A stretch of 64,000 nucleotides of DNA from Desulfobacteraceae bacterium (lineage in GTDB: Bacteria; Desulfobacterota; Desulfobacteria; Desulfobacterales; RPRI01). A model generated the notes under the pieces. The model made no database searches. It was not told the origin of the DNA and saw nothing but the letters and a program-made list of their open reading frames with translations. How positions within the stretch are numbered: the first letter of the stretch is position 1; each line of letters starts with the position of its first letter. The translations under genes and the position numbers were made by a program. Below, one piece after another: positions 1 to 10,930 of this stretch. The stretch covers positions 1 through 64,000 of the forward strand of contig RPRI01000024.1 in NCBI GenBank assembly GCA_003818505.1, read 5' to 3'.

Positions 1-69
1 ACGTTCTGTATCGGCAAGGCTTTTTATGATACCTTCCTTGATAAGGGCAAAGATGATCATCACCATTAG
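1..69 (+). CDS. 3' end of an unidentified CDS (...TFCIGKAFYDTFLDKGKDDHHH*), truncated by the window edge
   Basis: Frame 1 is open from base 1 to TAG at 67-69; the stop overlaps the start of an inverted-repeat element. Confidence 0.4.
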   Translation, partial: TFCIGKAFYDTFLDKGKDDHHH

Positions 70-172
70 GAGCCGTTACAAAACATCAATTACATTTCTG
101 ACAATTTTGTTACGGCTCCTTATGCCGGTCACAGCATTTCAATGTTAAGATCATTTTTGAACGACGGCTTAG
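68..172. repeat. Dispersed inverted-repeat element, family D copy 1
   Basis: AGGAGCCGTTACAAAA (68-83) pairs with TTTTGTTACGGCTCCT (105-120); similar sequence, including the downstream tail, at about 5293-5392. Confidence 0.7.
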
Positions 173-190
173 AATTTAAATAAAGTTACA

Positions 191-237
191 ACAAAAAAGC
201 GCTTGCTCCTTTAATTGACGGGGAAGCGCTTTTTTGT
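191..237. terminator. Strong bidirectional hairpin/terminator upstream of murA
   Basis: ACAAAAAAGCGCTT...AAGCGCTTTTTTGT, 14-bp perfect stem with flanking A/T tracts. Confidence 0.75.
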
Positions 238-259
238 TTTAAAGAAAGAGAGGGAAAGA

Positions 260-1513
260 ATGGATAAAATAATTGTTGAAGGAGGGTCTCCTCTAAAAGG
301 CGTGGTTAGGATAAGCGGGGCAAAAAATGCGGCTCTCCCTATTCTTGTCTCCTCTTTGCTTACCGACGGTCCCTGCACATATTCGAATGTTCCTGCTTTA
401 AAAGATATTGAGAGTACTGTTGAGCTTTTGGTAAACCACGGCGCAGGAATAGAAACGTATGGGCACACCGTTAAAATCGATGCCGGTGGTCTTAATAACT
501 CTGAGGCTCCGTATGATCTGGTAAGAAAAATGAGGGCGTCCATACTTGTTCTCGGTCCCCTTGTTGCCAGGCTGAAAAAAGCAAGGGTCTCCCTGCCGGG
601 CGGATGCTCGATCGGTGCACGCCCGATTAACCTGCACCTTAAAGGACTTGCCGCGCTCGGAGCAAAAGTTGAACTGGTGCACGGATATGTTGAAGCAAGC
701 GCTGAAACCCTGAGAGGCGCGGAAATCTTTTTCGACACTGTTACGGTGACGGGGACTGAAAATCTCATGATGGCCGCAGTTCTTGCCGACGGGATTACCA
801 TACTCCGTAATGCGGCAAGGGAGCCAGAGGTGACCGCCCTTGCCGATGTTCTGAATAAAATGGGGGCGAAAATTGAAGGAACAGGCACATCGGTGTTGAA
901 AATAACAGGTGTTTCCTCTCTCGAACCCGTATCAGTATCCATTATTCCGGATAGAATTGAGACCGGGACGTTCATGGTATCTGCAGCTCTGTCCGGAGGT
1001 GATATAAAGATATTGGACTGTGAACCCTCCCATCTTGAATCTGTTATTCACAAGCTGAGGTTGACCGGATCTGATATCAGAATTGAAGGCAATACGATGA
1101 GTGTTAAGGGTGGAGATAAAATTACAAGTATAGATATAAAGACAATGCCCTATCCGGGATTTCCCACAGACATGCAGGCCCAGTTCATGGTACTGCTCTC
1201 CGTTGCAAAAGGTTTCAGCGTAATAACGGAAACTATTTTTGAAAACAGGTTCATACACGTAAGCGAATTGAAAAGACTGGGAGCGGACATCAAGGTTTCA
1301 GGAAACACGGCCATGATCACGGGCGTTTCGACGCTGATGGGGGCTCCTGTGATGGCAACGGATCTCCGGGCGAGCGCATCACTGATACTTGCAGGTCTTG
1401 CAGCTTCAGGCACAACAGAGGTCAGCCGTGTATACCATCTGGACCGGGGATACGAGGCCATAGAAAAGAAATTTGCTTCACTCGGGGCAAAGATTAAAAG
1501 GGTAAAAGCATAA
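260..1513 (+). CDS. murA: UDP-N-acetylglucosamine 1-carboxyvinyltransferase
   Basis: [29 protein letters not shown]... typical MurA; ATG at 260 preferred over the 215 ORF start. Confidence 0.95.
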   Translation: MDKIIVEGGSPLKGVVRISGAKNAALPILVSSLLTDGPCTYSNVPALKDIESTVELLVNHGAGIETYGHTVKIDAGGLNNSEAPYDLVRKMRASILVLGPLVARLKKARVSLPGGCSIGARPINLHLKGLAALGAKVELVHGYVEASAETLRGAEIFFDTVTVTGTENLMMAAVLADGITILRNAAREPEVTALADVLNKMGAKIEGTGTSVLKITGVSSLEPVSVSIIPDRIETGTFMVSAALSGGDIKILDCEPSHLESVIHKLRLTGSDIRIEGNTMSVKGGDKITSIDIKTMPYPGFPTDMQAQFMVLLSVAKGFSVITETIFENRFIHVSELKRLGADIKVSGNTAMITGVSTLMGAPVMATDLRASASLILAGLAASGTTEVSRVYHLDRGYEAIEKKFASLGAKIKRVKA

Positions 1514-1517
1514 ACTA

Positions 1518-1645
1518 TGACGGCTTTGTAAAAAGTCATTCTGCTGTGTTGCGCTTCATCTTTCGTCATTGCAGCGTACTAACATGTACGCTTCATTCCT
1601 CAAGACTCGCGCGCCTTGCATAATGAGCTTTTTGCTTTGCCGTCT
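1518..1645. repeat. MITE-like inverted-repeat element, family A copy 1
   Basis: TGACGGCTTTGTAAAAAGTC...GCTTTTTGCTTTGCCGTCTGA termini; internal GCGTAC..GTACGC; four bases after the murA stop. Confidence 0.75.
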
Positions 1646-1716
1646 GAATTTTGACTTCCAACGAAGTCGACTGAGAAAATCCCCCTCATTTTCATTTGCT
1701 ACCGGAAGGTTGAGGC

Positions 1717-4221
1717 ATGAATCGTGATATCTTCTTTCGACCTCTTATACCTCTCCTGTTATCCATGATTGCCGGCATTTCATGCGGTTTGCTTTTCCCA
1801 TGGCACTGCGTATGGGCGTATCTTGCCGTAACCTGTTGCTCCGGCTTTATACTCATTAAAATCATCAGAAATAAGTCCGCGTTATTCCTGCCGTTGTTAC
1901 TTATTTTTTCTCTTGGATATATTTCAATACAACCATGGTTTCCCGAAAAACTTCCCGCTTCACATATAATTAATTTTGCAGATGTCGGGTCTTTGAACAT
2001 ATCCGGACAGGTGGCAGAGAGTCCCGAAATCAGGAATAAAAGATTGTCATTCGTGCTTCTTGTCGAAACTGTCGAGGATACCGGTAAAATTATTCCTGTT
2101 ACAGGAAAGATCAGTGTAAAGGTTTTAAAATGCATTCCGGAAATATCAGCAGGTGATACAGTTTACTTTAAAAGCGGCATCAGGTCAGTCAGGAATTTTA
2201 ACAACCCCGGAGGTTTTGATTTCAAAAGATATATGTCCTTTAACGGCATAACCGGAACCGCATATGTAACCGGAGAGAAAATCAGGGTCGAGCAGAATAA
2301 AAAGAATATCGGGTGGAAACGGCTGATCGAAAATGCACGGAAAAAATTTGCTCTGCTGATAGACAATTCGGCTCCTTCCGACGAGGCTGGAGTTTTAAAA
2401 GCCCTTGTGATCGGAGACCAGAATTCCATCTCCCCTGAAATCAGGGAGGCTTTTAAACGGACGGGCACAAGCCATATTCTTTCAATTTCAGGACTTCATG
2501 TCGGAATTGTCGCAACGGTTTCATTCCTGTTTTTTCAAAAGCTCCTGTCATATTTCAATCTGTTTCTCTGGAATGCCTGGACGAGAAAGGGTGCGGCGGT
2601 TTTATCGCTTTTTCCTGTTATAATATACGGGTTCCTTGCCGGGATGTCGCCTTCAACACAGAGATCCGTCATTATGGTTTCAGTTTTTCTTATGAGTTTT
2701 TTTGCTGAAAGGGAACAGGATGGAATAAATACTCTTGCTGTCGCGGCGATGCTTATCCTGATCGTTCATCCTCCTTCCCTTTTTCTCATATCGTTTCAGC
2801 TCTCTTTTTTATCGGTTTTTTTCATCATTGCGGGAATGAACCTGACCCTGTACAGAAAAAACAGAAGAATAGATGTGGAGGAAGGATGGCGGTTGAGGCT
2901 TCAGAGACAAACAGCAGCCTTTTTCCTCGTATCGTTTTTTGCAACGATCGGAACTTTTCCGGTTGTCATGTACTATTTTAATCAGGTCTCGCTCGTCGGA
3001 CTTGCTGCAAATTGTGTTGCAGTTCCTTTAATAGGCTTTGCCGTTGTGTCGGCGGGGCTTCTCTCTTTCTTTCTTTATCCGTTAAGCAGCCTTCTTTCCA
3101 TGTGGCTTATAAAAGCAAGTTCGGTGGTTTTAGGAATTTCGCTTGAATTTATTAATTATTTTGCGAAACTGCCTTTTGCCGCAATTAAGACGGTGACGCC
3201 GTCATTTTTTGAGATATGCTGGTACTATTTGTTGCTGTGCGTACTTTTCTTTGTTTTACGGGGAAAAAACAGGAAGAATATGATTAATGCAGATGGAAGT
3301 GTTTTTGAGCGGATCAAGCCGAAAGCGCCGTTTATTGCGATAGTACTTTTGGTAATTGCCGGATATGCCGATATATGGTACTGGCTTGATAAGAGGTTCC
3401 TGCAGGAAGATCTTAAAGTCACGGTCATTGATGTCGGACAGGGCGCTTCAGCTCTTCTTGAACTTCCGGGCGGCTATAATGTTCTTGTTGACGGGGGCGG
3501 CTTTTCAGATAATTCAGTCTTTGATGTCGGAGAAAGAATAACAGCGCCCTTTTTGTGGCGCAAAAAAATAAAGAGCGTTGATACCCTTGTTCTTTCACAT
3601 CCGAACAGTGATCATTTGAACGGCCTTTTGTATATCGCGGAAAATTTCAACGTTAAGGAGTTCTGGTCAAACGGAGAAGCTGCGGACACTCTCGGATACA
3701 AAAAACTGATTGAGATAATTAAACAAAAAAATATAGAGATGAAAGATTTTAAGAATATAGGAAGGAATAGAGTCATAAATGGGACTATGTTTAAAATCCT
3801 TTACCCGGAACCGGGATTTAGAGATAAAAAAGAGAAATGGAGGAAAGGAGACAATAATTCGATTGTTTTAAAAACAGTATTCGGATCAAAATCATTTCTT
3901 TTTACGGGAGATATAAAAGCAAAAGGGGAATCCGATATTGTAAAGATGTCCGGAAAACATTTAAAGAGTACGGTTCTGGTTGTGCCGCATCATGGAAGCA
4001 GGTCCTCCAGCACGGATAAATTTATTGATAAGATTGATCCTGAGATCGCAATTATACCGGTCGGATGGAAAAACAGGTATAAATTTCCTCATCCCGAGGT
4101 GCTTGAAAGATATAAATCAAGAAAGTGCAGGATATTGCGTACCGATGAAAACGGCGCCATTATGATATCAACTGACGGAAAATCGCTTTCAGTTGCACCA
4201 ACTGTCATTAATGAAAATTGA
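1717..4221 (+). CDS. comEC: ComEC/Rec2-family DNA internalization protein (competence domain plus metallo-beta-lactamase-like domain)
   Basis: Multi-TM region (SISGLHVGIVA) followed by VIDVGQGASALLE...HPNSDHLNG...VPHHGSRSS. Confidence 0.92.
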   Translation: MNRDIFFRPLIPLLLSMIAGISCGLLFPWHCVWAYLAVTCCSGFILIKIIRNKSALFLPLLLIFSLGYISIQPWFPEKLPASHIINFADVGSLNISGQVAESPEIRNKRLSFVLLVETVEDTGKIIPVTGKISVKVLKCIPEISAGDTVYFKSGIRSVRNFNNPGGFDFKRYMSFNGITGTAYVTGEKIRVEQNKKNIGWKRLIENARKKFALLIDNSAPSDEAGVLKALVIGDQNSISPEIREAFKRTGTSHILSISGLHVGIVATVSFLFFQKLLSYFNLFLWNAWTRKGAAVLSLFPVIIYGFLAGMSPSTQRSVIMVSVFLMSFFAEREQDGINTLAVAAMLILIVHPPSLFLISFQLSFLSVFFIIAGMNLTLYRKNRRIDVEEGWRLRLQRQTAAFFLVSFFATIGTFPVVMYYFNQVSLVGLAANCVAVPLIGFAVVSAGLLSFFLYPLSSLLSMWLIKASSVVLGISLEFINYFAKLPFAAIKTVTPSFFEICWYYLLLCVLFFVLRGKNRKNMINADGSVFERIKPKAPFIAIVLLVIAGYADIWYWLDKRFLQEDLKVTVIDVGQGASALLELPGGYNVLVDGGGFSDNSVFDVGERITAPFLWRKKIKSVDTLVLSHPNSDHLNGLLYIAENFNVKEFWSNGEAADTLGYKKLIEIIKQKNIEMKDFKNIGRNRVINGTMFKILYPEPGFRDKKEKWRKGDNNSIVLKTVFGSKSFLFTGDIKAKGESDIVKMSGKHLKSTVLVVPHHGSRSSSTDKFIDKIDPEIAIIPVGWKNRYKFPHPEVLERYKSRKCRILRTDENGAIMISTDGKSLSVAPTVINEN

Positions 4222-4345
4222 CGGCTTAGTAAAAAGCCATTCTGCTGTGTTGCACTTCATCTTTGGTCATTGCATCGTACCAGTAAGTACGCTTCATTCC
4301 TCAAGACTCGTGCGCCTTGCATAATGAGTTTTTACTTTGCCGTCA
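4219..4345. repeat. MITE-like element, family A copy 2
   Basis: About 127 bp, closely similar to 1518-1645; its first three bases are the comEC TGA stop. Confidence 0.75.
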
Positions 4346-4374
4346 GAATTCCGGTTTTTATAAGGTACAAAATT

Positions 4375-5163
4375 ATGATGAAAATGAAAATTAACTTTGA
4401 TAAGCTTTATCTGAAGTATAATAAAAGAAAATATGTACATCCTGATCCGCTCGAGTTCCTCTATAATTACCGTAATATCAGGGATCGTGAAATTGCCGGG
4501 TTCATTGCCTCTTCCCTCGCATACGGGAGAGTCGCCCGGATATTGAAAAGCGTCTCTTCGATTCTTGATAAAATGGGCTCTTCTCCTTATTCTTTTATCA
4601 GGAATTCGACATCATCCTCATTGGGAAAAACATGCTGCGGGTTCAGACACAGGTTCGCAGGAGATGAAAATTTAACTGCTTTGCTGACCGGTTTAAAGCA
4701 GGTTTTAGAAGAATACGGATCTTTACACGCATGCTTTTTGAAGGGAGTCTGTAAAAAAGATGAAACTGTTTTAAACGGTCTGGAATTTTTTACGGGGAAG
4801 ATAATTTCAGGCTGCTGCGGCAAGCCCGGTCATCTTATCCCGCTGGTGACAAATGGGAGCGCCTGTAAGCGGCTTAATCTTTATTTGCGCTGGATGGTCA
4901 GAAAGGATGATGTAGACCCCGGAGGCTGGGATAAGATTCCGCCCTCCATGCTCATCATCCCCCTTGATGTTCACATGCACAGGATAAGCCGTTTAATAGA
5001 ATTTACGGATAGAAAACAAGCAGATATGAGAACGGCTCTTGAGATAACGTCATGCTTCAGAAAGCTTGCTCCGGAGGACCCTGTCAAATATGATTTTGCA
5101 TTAACACGTTTCGGGATAAGATCCGACATGAGTATTGACGACTTTTCAAAAAGCATCCGTTAG
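4375..5163 (+). CDS. TIGR02757 (DUF2400) family protein
   Basis: FDKLYLKYNKRKYVHPDPLEFLYNYRNIRDREIAGFIASSLAYGRV...; upstream ORF extension (4270-4374) is repeat A. Confidence 0.8.
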   Translation: MMKMKINFDKLYLKYNKRKYVHPDPLEFLYNYRNIRDREIAGFIASSLAYGRVARILKSVSSILDKMGSSPYSFIRNSTSSSLGKTCCGFRHRFAGDENLTALLTGLKQVLEEYGSLHACFLKGVCKKDETVLNGLEFFTGKIISGCCGKPGHLIPLVTNGSACKRLNLYLRWMVRKDDVDPGGWDKIPPSMLIIPLDVHMHRISRLIEFTDRKQADMRTALEITSCFRKLAPEDPVKYDFALTRFGIRSDMSIDDFSKSIR

Positions 5164-5166
5164 TAA

Positions 5167-5302
5167 GTTAGAAATTATTTCCGACATTTTTCTACCCCCC
5201 AAGGGGGTACTGAAAAGAACGGCAGGAAATAATTTCGCAAATTTGCTTATACCCCTCAAGGGGGTACTTAACAGAGTCCCGTTTATCGGGGTTTGGAGCA
5301 AT
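5167..5302. repeat. Dispersed repeat, family E copy 1
   Basis: GAAATTATTTCC..GGAAATAATTTC inverted repeat; CAAGGGGGTACT(G/T)AA.AGAG.CCCGTTTATCGGGG motif shared with 30937-30990 and 59628-59675. Confidence 0.6.
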
Positions 5303-5392
5303 TACGAAATGACCATGACATTTTTGACCTTTTTGTTATGGCTCCTTATGCCGGACACGACCTTTCAATATTACAGTTATTCTTAAACGACG
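5293..5392. repeat. Dispersed inverted-repeat element, family D copy 2
   Basis: GGAGCAATTACGAAA...TTTTTGTTATGGCTCCTTATGCCGG parallels 68-172. Confidence 0.6.
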
Positions 5393-5656
5393 GATTAATC
5401 GGTTACGACTATTACTTCGGCATTGTTACCCGCTGTAATAATTCACCCTGTTAAATCAGCCCTGCCGTCTTGCACAATGAAAATTCAACAGATCGGGGAT
5501 TAAGAAGCGCTACACAGCAGAATAATTTTTTATGAAGTCCCATCACTGTTTAATCGGCGAGGGAAGTGCAATAGGTGTGTGTTGATGAAGGCGCTGATAC
5601 TTTCAGGTTACCACCCAATGAAATTAGAAGTTACAACATGCCGCGTTCGCTTAGAA

Positions 5657-5803
5657 TAGTTTCCATCCGGAAATGGCTCTTTTGATCGATCTTAAGCGTC
5701 AATTTGCGAGATTTCTTGTGCGACATACATTGCGTAAGGCTTAAGCACAACACTTGATTTCCTTGATCTTGTTAAAAAAATTGACTATTTCCGAATGGAA
5801 ACA
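5657..5803. repeat. MITE-like element, family B copy 1
   Basis: TAGTTTCCATCCGG... body shared with 27809-27990 and 59343-59531; CCGAATGGAAAC right end. Confidence 0.7.
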
Positions 5804-5940
5804 TTGTAACATAAAAAAACGGATATATGAGACTTTTTGAAAGCCATTAAAGTTCCATCCCCCTGTGATATTCCTTTACTTTTACCAGGCTTTATCCTAT
5901 TTTAAAAGCCAAAATCCTTTCACTTGGGAGGTTCCCCCCC

Positions 5941-6462
5941 ATGATCACAACAATTGCCAAAATATTGAAGGTGTTAAATTCCGAGACAGATCCAGCGCAG
6001 ATAGGCCTTGCTGTCAGTTTTTCCTTAATAACGGGGCTGACGCCATTATTGAGCCTCCATAATCTTGTTGTGCTTTTTCTCGTGCTTGCCCTGAGGGTTA
6101 ATATTTCAATATTTATCGTCGGAACCGGTCTTTTTTCAGGCATCTCCTATCTGCTTGATCCTGTTTTCCATAAAACAGGGCTCGGCCTCCTCACTGCAGT
6201 ACCCCTGGAAGGATTCTGGACGATGCTTTATAATTCACCCGTCTGGAGGATTGAGCGTTTCAACAACTCGATAGTAATGGGGAGCCTTTTTATTTCCATA
6301 ATCCTTTTCGTGCCTGCTTTAATTTTCAGCATGTTTACCGTAAGGCAATACAGGGCGCATATCCTTGAGCGGGTCCGGAAAACCCGTATAATGCAGATGA
6401 TTACTGCAAGCCGGATATATTCGGCATACCAGGCAGTTTCAGGATGGGGAGGCAACATATGA
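5941..6462 (+). CDS. TIGR03546-family membrane protein
   Basis: MITTIAKILKVLNSETDPAQIGLAVSFSLITGLTPLLSLHN...; partner of the following TIGR03545-type gene. Confidence 0.8.
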   Translation: MITTIAKILKVLNSETDPAQIGLAVSFSLITGLTPLLSLHNLVVLFLVLALRVNISIFIVGTGLFSGISYLLDPVFHKTGLGLLTAVPLEGFWTMLYNSPVWRIERFNNSIVMGSLFISIILFVPALIFSMFTVRQYRAHILERVRKTRIMQMITASRIYSAYQAVSGWGGNI

Positions 6463-8240
6463 ACAGATGGATTCGCTGGCAGGGACTCGTCGCTTTTCTG
6501 GTTGTGACTGTCTCCATGTGCCTCATCTGGGCTCTGTTTGTGGACCCGGTTATAAAAAGGATTATTGAAAAGACCGGCACAAAAATTGTAGGCGCCAAGG
6601 TTGAGCTTAAAAAAGCAGACCTCTCTCTTTTTCCGGCAGGACTGACCCTCTTCGGGCTGCAGGTTACGGACCCAGATGAGCCTATGAAAAACGCGGTTGA
6701 AATAGGGCGTATCGCGGGAACTGTCGACAGCCTGCAGTTGTTCCGCAGAAAGGTTATTGTAAATGAGATGAGCGTTGAAGAAGTCCGCTTCGGAACTCAG
6801 CGCTTAAAATCAGGCGCCATATCAAAAAATACTGAAAAGGACGGGAAAGAGAAAAAGAAAGGTTCTATCCCGGGTCTTTCCATGACAAAGATGCCCGATA
6901 TTCAGGATATCCTCGGGAAGGAAAATCTTCAAACCATTCAGCTGATTCAGTCTGTAAAGTCAGATCTTGAGGGAAAGAAGGATCTGTGGAGTAAAAATAT
7001 TGCAGGACTTCCCGGAAAGGAAAAGATAGATGGATACCGGAAGCGAATCGAAGCGATAAAAGGAGCAAAAGGGTCAAAGGATATAGGAGGAATCCTCGGC
7101 TCTGCCGGAGAGGCGCAGACCCTGTATAAGGATATACAGGCAGACCTTGAGCTGCTTCAGAAATCCCAGAAGGAATTTAATACAACCCTTGCAAATTATA
7201 AAGATCAGATTGCTAAAATTGAGAAAGCGCCGCAGGAGGATATACGCCGCCTGTCTGAAAAATACGGATTTTCAGCCCACGGGTTGGCGAACATGAGTCG
7301 TTTTTTTATAGAGCCGGGAATAACCGCCTGGGTCGACAGGGGACTGTACTGGAAGTCAAGGCTTGAGCCCCTTGTTGAAAGGGCAGGCCAGAAAAAAGGA
7401 AACGCAGAAGTGGTCAAACCGTTAAGGGCTAAGGGAAGCGATGTGCGCTTTAAGGAAAAAGAGCCTTTACCCGATTTTCTTATCCGTGTTGCAAGGGTAT
7501 CTGTGCAGCTTCCCATGGGAGATTTTTCCGGGGCTGTAAAAAATATAACGCCTGATCAGAATATTCTTGGCCAGCCCCTTTTGTTTATGTTTTCAGGAGA
7601 AAAACTTCCAGGCGTCCGGTCTGTAAGGCTTGATGGAGCAATAAACAGGGTTTCTCCCGGCTCATCCGCAGACAGCATCAACCTGAACATCGAAGGTTAT
7701 AAGATACAGGCAAAGAGCATTTTACAGGATTCATCCCTCCCGCTCACACTGGAAAAAGGAGATGCAGATCTGCACCTTAAAGCTGTGCTTGCAAAAGGTA
7801 TTATTGATGCGACAGTAGCGGCAAAACTGCGGGGCGTTCATATTTCGGCAGGAGGAACCGACGCTCAGTCCGGTTTCGGCAAGGCGGTATCTTCAGCGCT
7901 CTCCGGAGTATCGACGGTTGGAGTCAAGGCCAGTATAACAGGGCCGACAGATAATTATCAGACGCAGATTTCATCCAACCTTGACGATATACTAAAAAAT
8001 GCTGTCGGCTCAATAATAAAGGACCAGGTTGCACAGTTTGAAAATAAACTGCGTGCGGCCATATCCGATAAGGTTAGCGGACCGCTTCAGGAAGCAAAGG
8101 GAAGCCTCGGCGGATTTGAAGGCCTCGGCGAAGAGGTCGAAAACCGTATATCCCAGTTGACCGGTATGCAGAGCGGGGGAGTTCAGAAACAGTCACCGCT
8201 TGGGGGGTTCCAGCTTCCTTTTAAACTGCCCGGACAATAA
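6459..8240 (+). CDS. TIGR03545-family protein
   Basis: MNRWIRWQGLVAFLVVTVSM...ADLSLFPAGLTLFGLQVTDPDEPMKNAVEIGRI; start overlaps the TIGR03546 stop. Confidence 0.8.
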   Translation: MNRWIRWQGLVAFLVVTVSMCLIWALFVDPVIKRIIEKTGTKIVGAKVELKKADLSLFPAGLTLFGLQVTDPDEPMKNAVEIGRIAGTVDSLQLFRRKVIVNEMSVEEVRFGTQRLKSGAISKNTEKDGKEKKKGSIPGLSMTKMPDIQDILGKENLQTIQLIQSVKSDLEGKKDLWSKNIAGLPGKEKIDGYRKRIEAIKGAKGSKDIGGILGSAGEAQTLYKDIQADLELLQKSQKEFNTTLANYKDQIAKIEKAPQEDIRRLSEKYGFSAHGLANMSRFFIEPGITAWVDRGLYWKSRLEPLVERAGQKKGNAEVVKPLRAKGSDVRFKEKEPLPDFLIRVARVSVQLPMGDFSGAVKNITPDQNILGQPLLFMFSGEKLPGVRSVRLDGAINRVSPGSSADSINLNIEGYKIQAKSILQDSSLPLTLEKGDADLHLKAVLAKGIIDATVAAKLRGVHISAGGTDAQSGFGKAVSSALSGVSTVGVKASITGPTDNYQTQISSNLDDILKNAVGSIIKDQVAQFENKLRAAISDKVSGPLQEAKGSLGGFEGLGEEVENRISQLTGMQSGGVQKQSPLGGFQLPFKLPGQ

Positions 8241-8388
8241 GATAATGGATGGGCACATAGTTCACCGGTCTTTGCTTTTTCTTATCCGGTTATTCTCTTT
8301 TCCGATAACATTATGAAAGGCACCCGGCGAATCCATCCGTCTTGACAGATAATAGCCTTCATATTAATATCAACAATTATAAAAAAGG

Positions 8389-9927
8389 GTGAAATACTAC
8401 ATGCAGAGATCATCAATATATTCGCAAACCAAGCCTCTTTTCTCTCATGAGACAGTGCCTATTGATTCACTTGATATAATTGATAAAAACTGCATCGATA
8501 TTAATTCTGAAACACAACCTTCCAAGTCTATCGGGCAAAGCACAGCATTAACCCGAATTGAGCTCCTTGACCAGAAGCTGTCTCAGCACTTCCACGATAA
8601 GCTGGAAGTTCAACCAATCCTGACACGTCAGATTGTGAGTTTTCAGGCAAACAAATCGAGACCTAATTATCGCTGGTATAAATACAAAGAAGCCTTTTCA
8701 GCATCTCTTATTGAATATCTGCTTGATAAATATGGCATTTCAACCGGCAAGATGCTCGATCCGTTTGCCGGAAGCGGCACAGCAATGTTTGCCGCAAGTG
8801 AGGCCGGAATAGATGCAGATGGTATTGAGTTGCTTCCCATAGGTCAACAAATCATCCTTGTTCGAATGTGCCTGGAAAGGGAATTTTCAACGAAGGATTT
8901 TGCTGCTCTCAGAAAGTGGGTTAAAGATTGCCCCTGGCATCAATTCGAAACAAAAGCAGTTCTTCCAATACTTCGTATCACAAATGGCGCCTACCCGGAG
9001 AAGACGGTTGAATCGATTGAGCGGTATCTGAGTGCCTTGCAAAATGAAAATGAACGTGTCCGGTCGGTTTTGTATTTTGCCTTATTATGTGTATTGGAAT
9101 CTATTAGCTTTACGCGTAAAGACGGACAATATCTCAGATGGGACTACAGATCAGGACGGAGGCATGGCGCAAAACCTTTCGATAAAGGGAAAATCCTCGG
9201 ATTCGATAAGGCGATATGTGACAAAATAGAGAATATCTGTGATGACTTGCTTTGCAGAAAAAAATCCGGAGAGTTGTTTCCGGCAAAGGTATTGAGTGGC
9301 AATCTCAACCTATTTAAAGGATCTTGTCTCGATGTAATGCCGACCTTGCCGGAGAATTCATACGATGCCGTTGTGACATCGCCACCTTATTGCAACCGTT
9401 ACGACTACACCAGAACTTATGCATTGGAGTTGGCATTGCTTGGCGTCGGCGAGCAGGAGTTATCACAACTCAGACAGACTATGCTTAGCTGCACAGTTGA
9501 GAACCGGGTCAAAGATCTGCTCAGTATCAATCCAAAATGGGTAAATGCAATAGCAGCCGCGGACGGACAGGAGTTGCTGCAGTCTATCCTGAGTTACCTG
9601 GAAGATGAAAAGGCGGAAGGCCGGTTGAATAATAGCGGTATTCCAAGAATGGTAAGAGGCTATTTCTACGAAATGGCCTGCGTTATTGCAGAATGCGCCC
9701 GTGTCATGAAGTCAAATGCTTTTTTATTCATGGTAAATGACAATGTTCGCTACGCCGGAGCGAGCATCTCGGTTGATATGATCCTTTCAAATATTGCCGA
9801 AAAGCTCGGATTCCATGTCGAGAACATTCTGATATTGCCGAACGGCAAAGGCAACAGCAGCCAGCAAATGGGAAGACATGGCCGGGATCCTCTAAGAAAA
9901 TGCGTTTATCTTTGGAGAAAGATATAG
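8389..9927 (+). CDS. DNA methyltransferase of a type II restriction-modification system
   Basis: SAM motif [17 protein letters not shown] and catalytic [20 protein letters not shown]; overlaps the downstream endonuclease ORF. Confidence 0.88.
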   Translation: MKYYMQRSSIYSQTKPLFSHETVPIDSLDIIDKNCIDINSETQPSKSIGQSTALTRIELLDQKLSQHFHDKLEVQPILTRQIVSFQANKSRPNYRWYKYKEAFSASLIEYLLDKYGISTGKMLDPFAGSGTAMFAASEAGIDADGIELLPIGQQIILVRMCLEREFSTKDFAALRKWVKDCPWHQFETKAVLPILRITNGAYPEKTVESIERYLSALQNENERVRSVLYFALLCVLESISFTRKDGQYLRWDYRSGRRHGAKPFDKGKILGFDKAICDKIENICDDLLCRKKSGELFPAKVLSGNLNLFKGSCLDVMPTLPENSYDAVVTSPPYCNRYDYTRTYALELALLGVGEQELSQLRQTMLSCTVENRVKDLLSINPKWVNAIAAADGQELLQSILSYLEDEKAEGRLNNSGIPRMVRGYFYEMACVIAECARVMKSNAFLFMVNDNVRYAGASISVDMILSNIAEKLGFHVENILILPNGKGNSSQQMGRHGRDPLRKCVYLWRKI

Positions 9928-10883
9928 TGGGAAAGAAAAAACCGTACTGCATGCACCTTTCCGGCAGTTCCGACCTTAGAACTACCTATGAAGAGATTCG
10001 AGCCGGTTTTGTCGCGCTGGCCCTTGAAAAAAACCGGAGGGCTACGCCATTTGTTGAACAAGCAAGATCATTAAAATCGGCCGCATCTCAGGCCAGAACG
10101 CCCGCCGATTTGCTTAAAATTGAAATCATCCAACCGGCATTACTCACAGCATCGGGTTTATCCGACAAAGCAATCGGGCATCTATTGCCACAAGATAGAA
10201 TTGAGGCGATACAAGGGCTGATATCAAAATATCTTGAACCAGCCGGTCCGGCTTTTCTTGAGGAGTTGGTTTACAGGTTTCTCCTGACCAGGGGCGACAC
10301 TCTTGGGGGTTCAATGCGCAATGTAGGCGGTGTAATGGCAGAGCGCAAATTGACTCGTGCCACAATCGCCAATCTCAGCCTTGTTAAAATTCCCTATCAG
10401 TGGCTTCATTCAGGCAGTAAAGAGTGGTTGAAAGGCAAAGATGAAGACGCTGATGTTGAACTCTATCTTACCGGGCTCAGCTGGTTCAGAAAAGGAAAAG
10501 TCCGGACAATGATATATAATCGCAAGGTGCCGTTTATAAATAAGAACGTAGACTTTTGTCTTCTCAATTGCAGTCCGCAAGAACTATCCTCAGCCATTAA
10601 TAATCCGGCACTCTATATTGCACTAGGGGAGCTAAAGGGCGGTATTGATCCGGCAGGGGCTGACGAACACTGGAAAACCGCGAGAACATCTCTTACTCGC
10701 ATACGAAAAGCATTTTCTGACCGGAAGATTAAACCTCATATTTTTTTTGTCGGCGCCGCCATAGAAAACAGCATGGCCGGGGAGATTTGGCATCAGTTGG
10801 AAGACGGCACGTTGAGTAATGCCGCCAACCTGACGGATGCTGATCAGGTTGTCTCTCTGTGCAGCTGGTTATGCAGCTTGTAA
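9900..10883 (+). CDS. AvaI/BsoBI-like type II restriction endonuclease
   Basis: [28 protein letters not shown] resembles the BsoBI/AvaI catalytic region; likely start GTG near 9928 or ATG 9951. Confidence 0.78.
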   Translation: MRLSLEKDIVGKKKPYCMHLSGSSDLRTTYEEIRAGFVALALEKNRRATPFVEQARSLKSAASQARTPADLLKIEIIQPALLTASGLSDKAIGHLLPQDRIEAIQGLISKYLEPAGPAFLEELVYRFLLTRGDTLGGSMRNVGGVMAERKLTRATIANLSLVKIPYQWLHSGSKEWLKGKDEDADVELYLTGLSWFRKGKVRTMIYNRKVPFINKNVDFCLLNCSPQELSSAINNPALYIALGELKGGIDPAGADEHWKTARTSLTRIRKAFSDRKIKPHIFFVGAAIENSMAGEIWHQLEDGTLSNAANLTDADQVVSLCSWLCSL

Positions 10884-10930
10884 TACTTCCATGCCAATCG
10901 TTCTAGTCAATTTAAGCTTGCGGGGGAATC

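Noticed and set aside
211-975. 254-aa minus-strand ORF
   Set aside because: Antisense to murA; no recognisable protein features.
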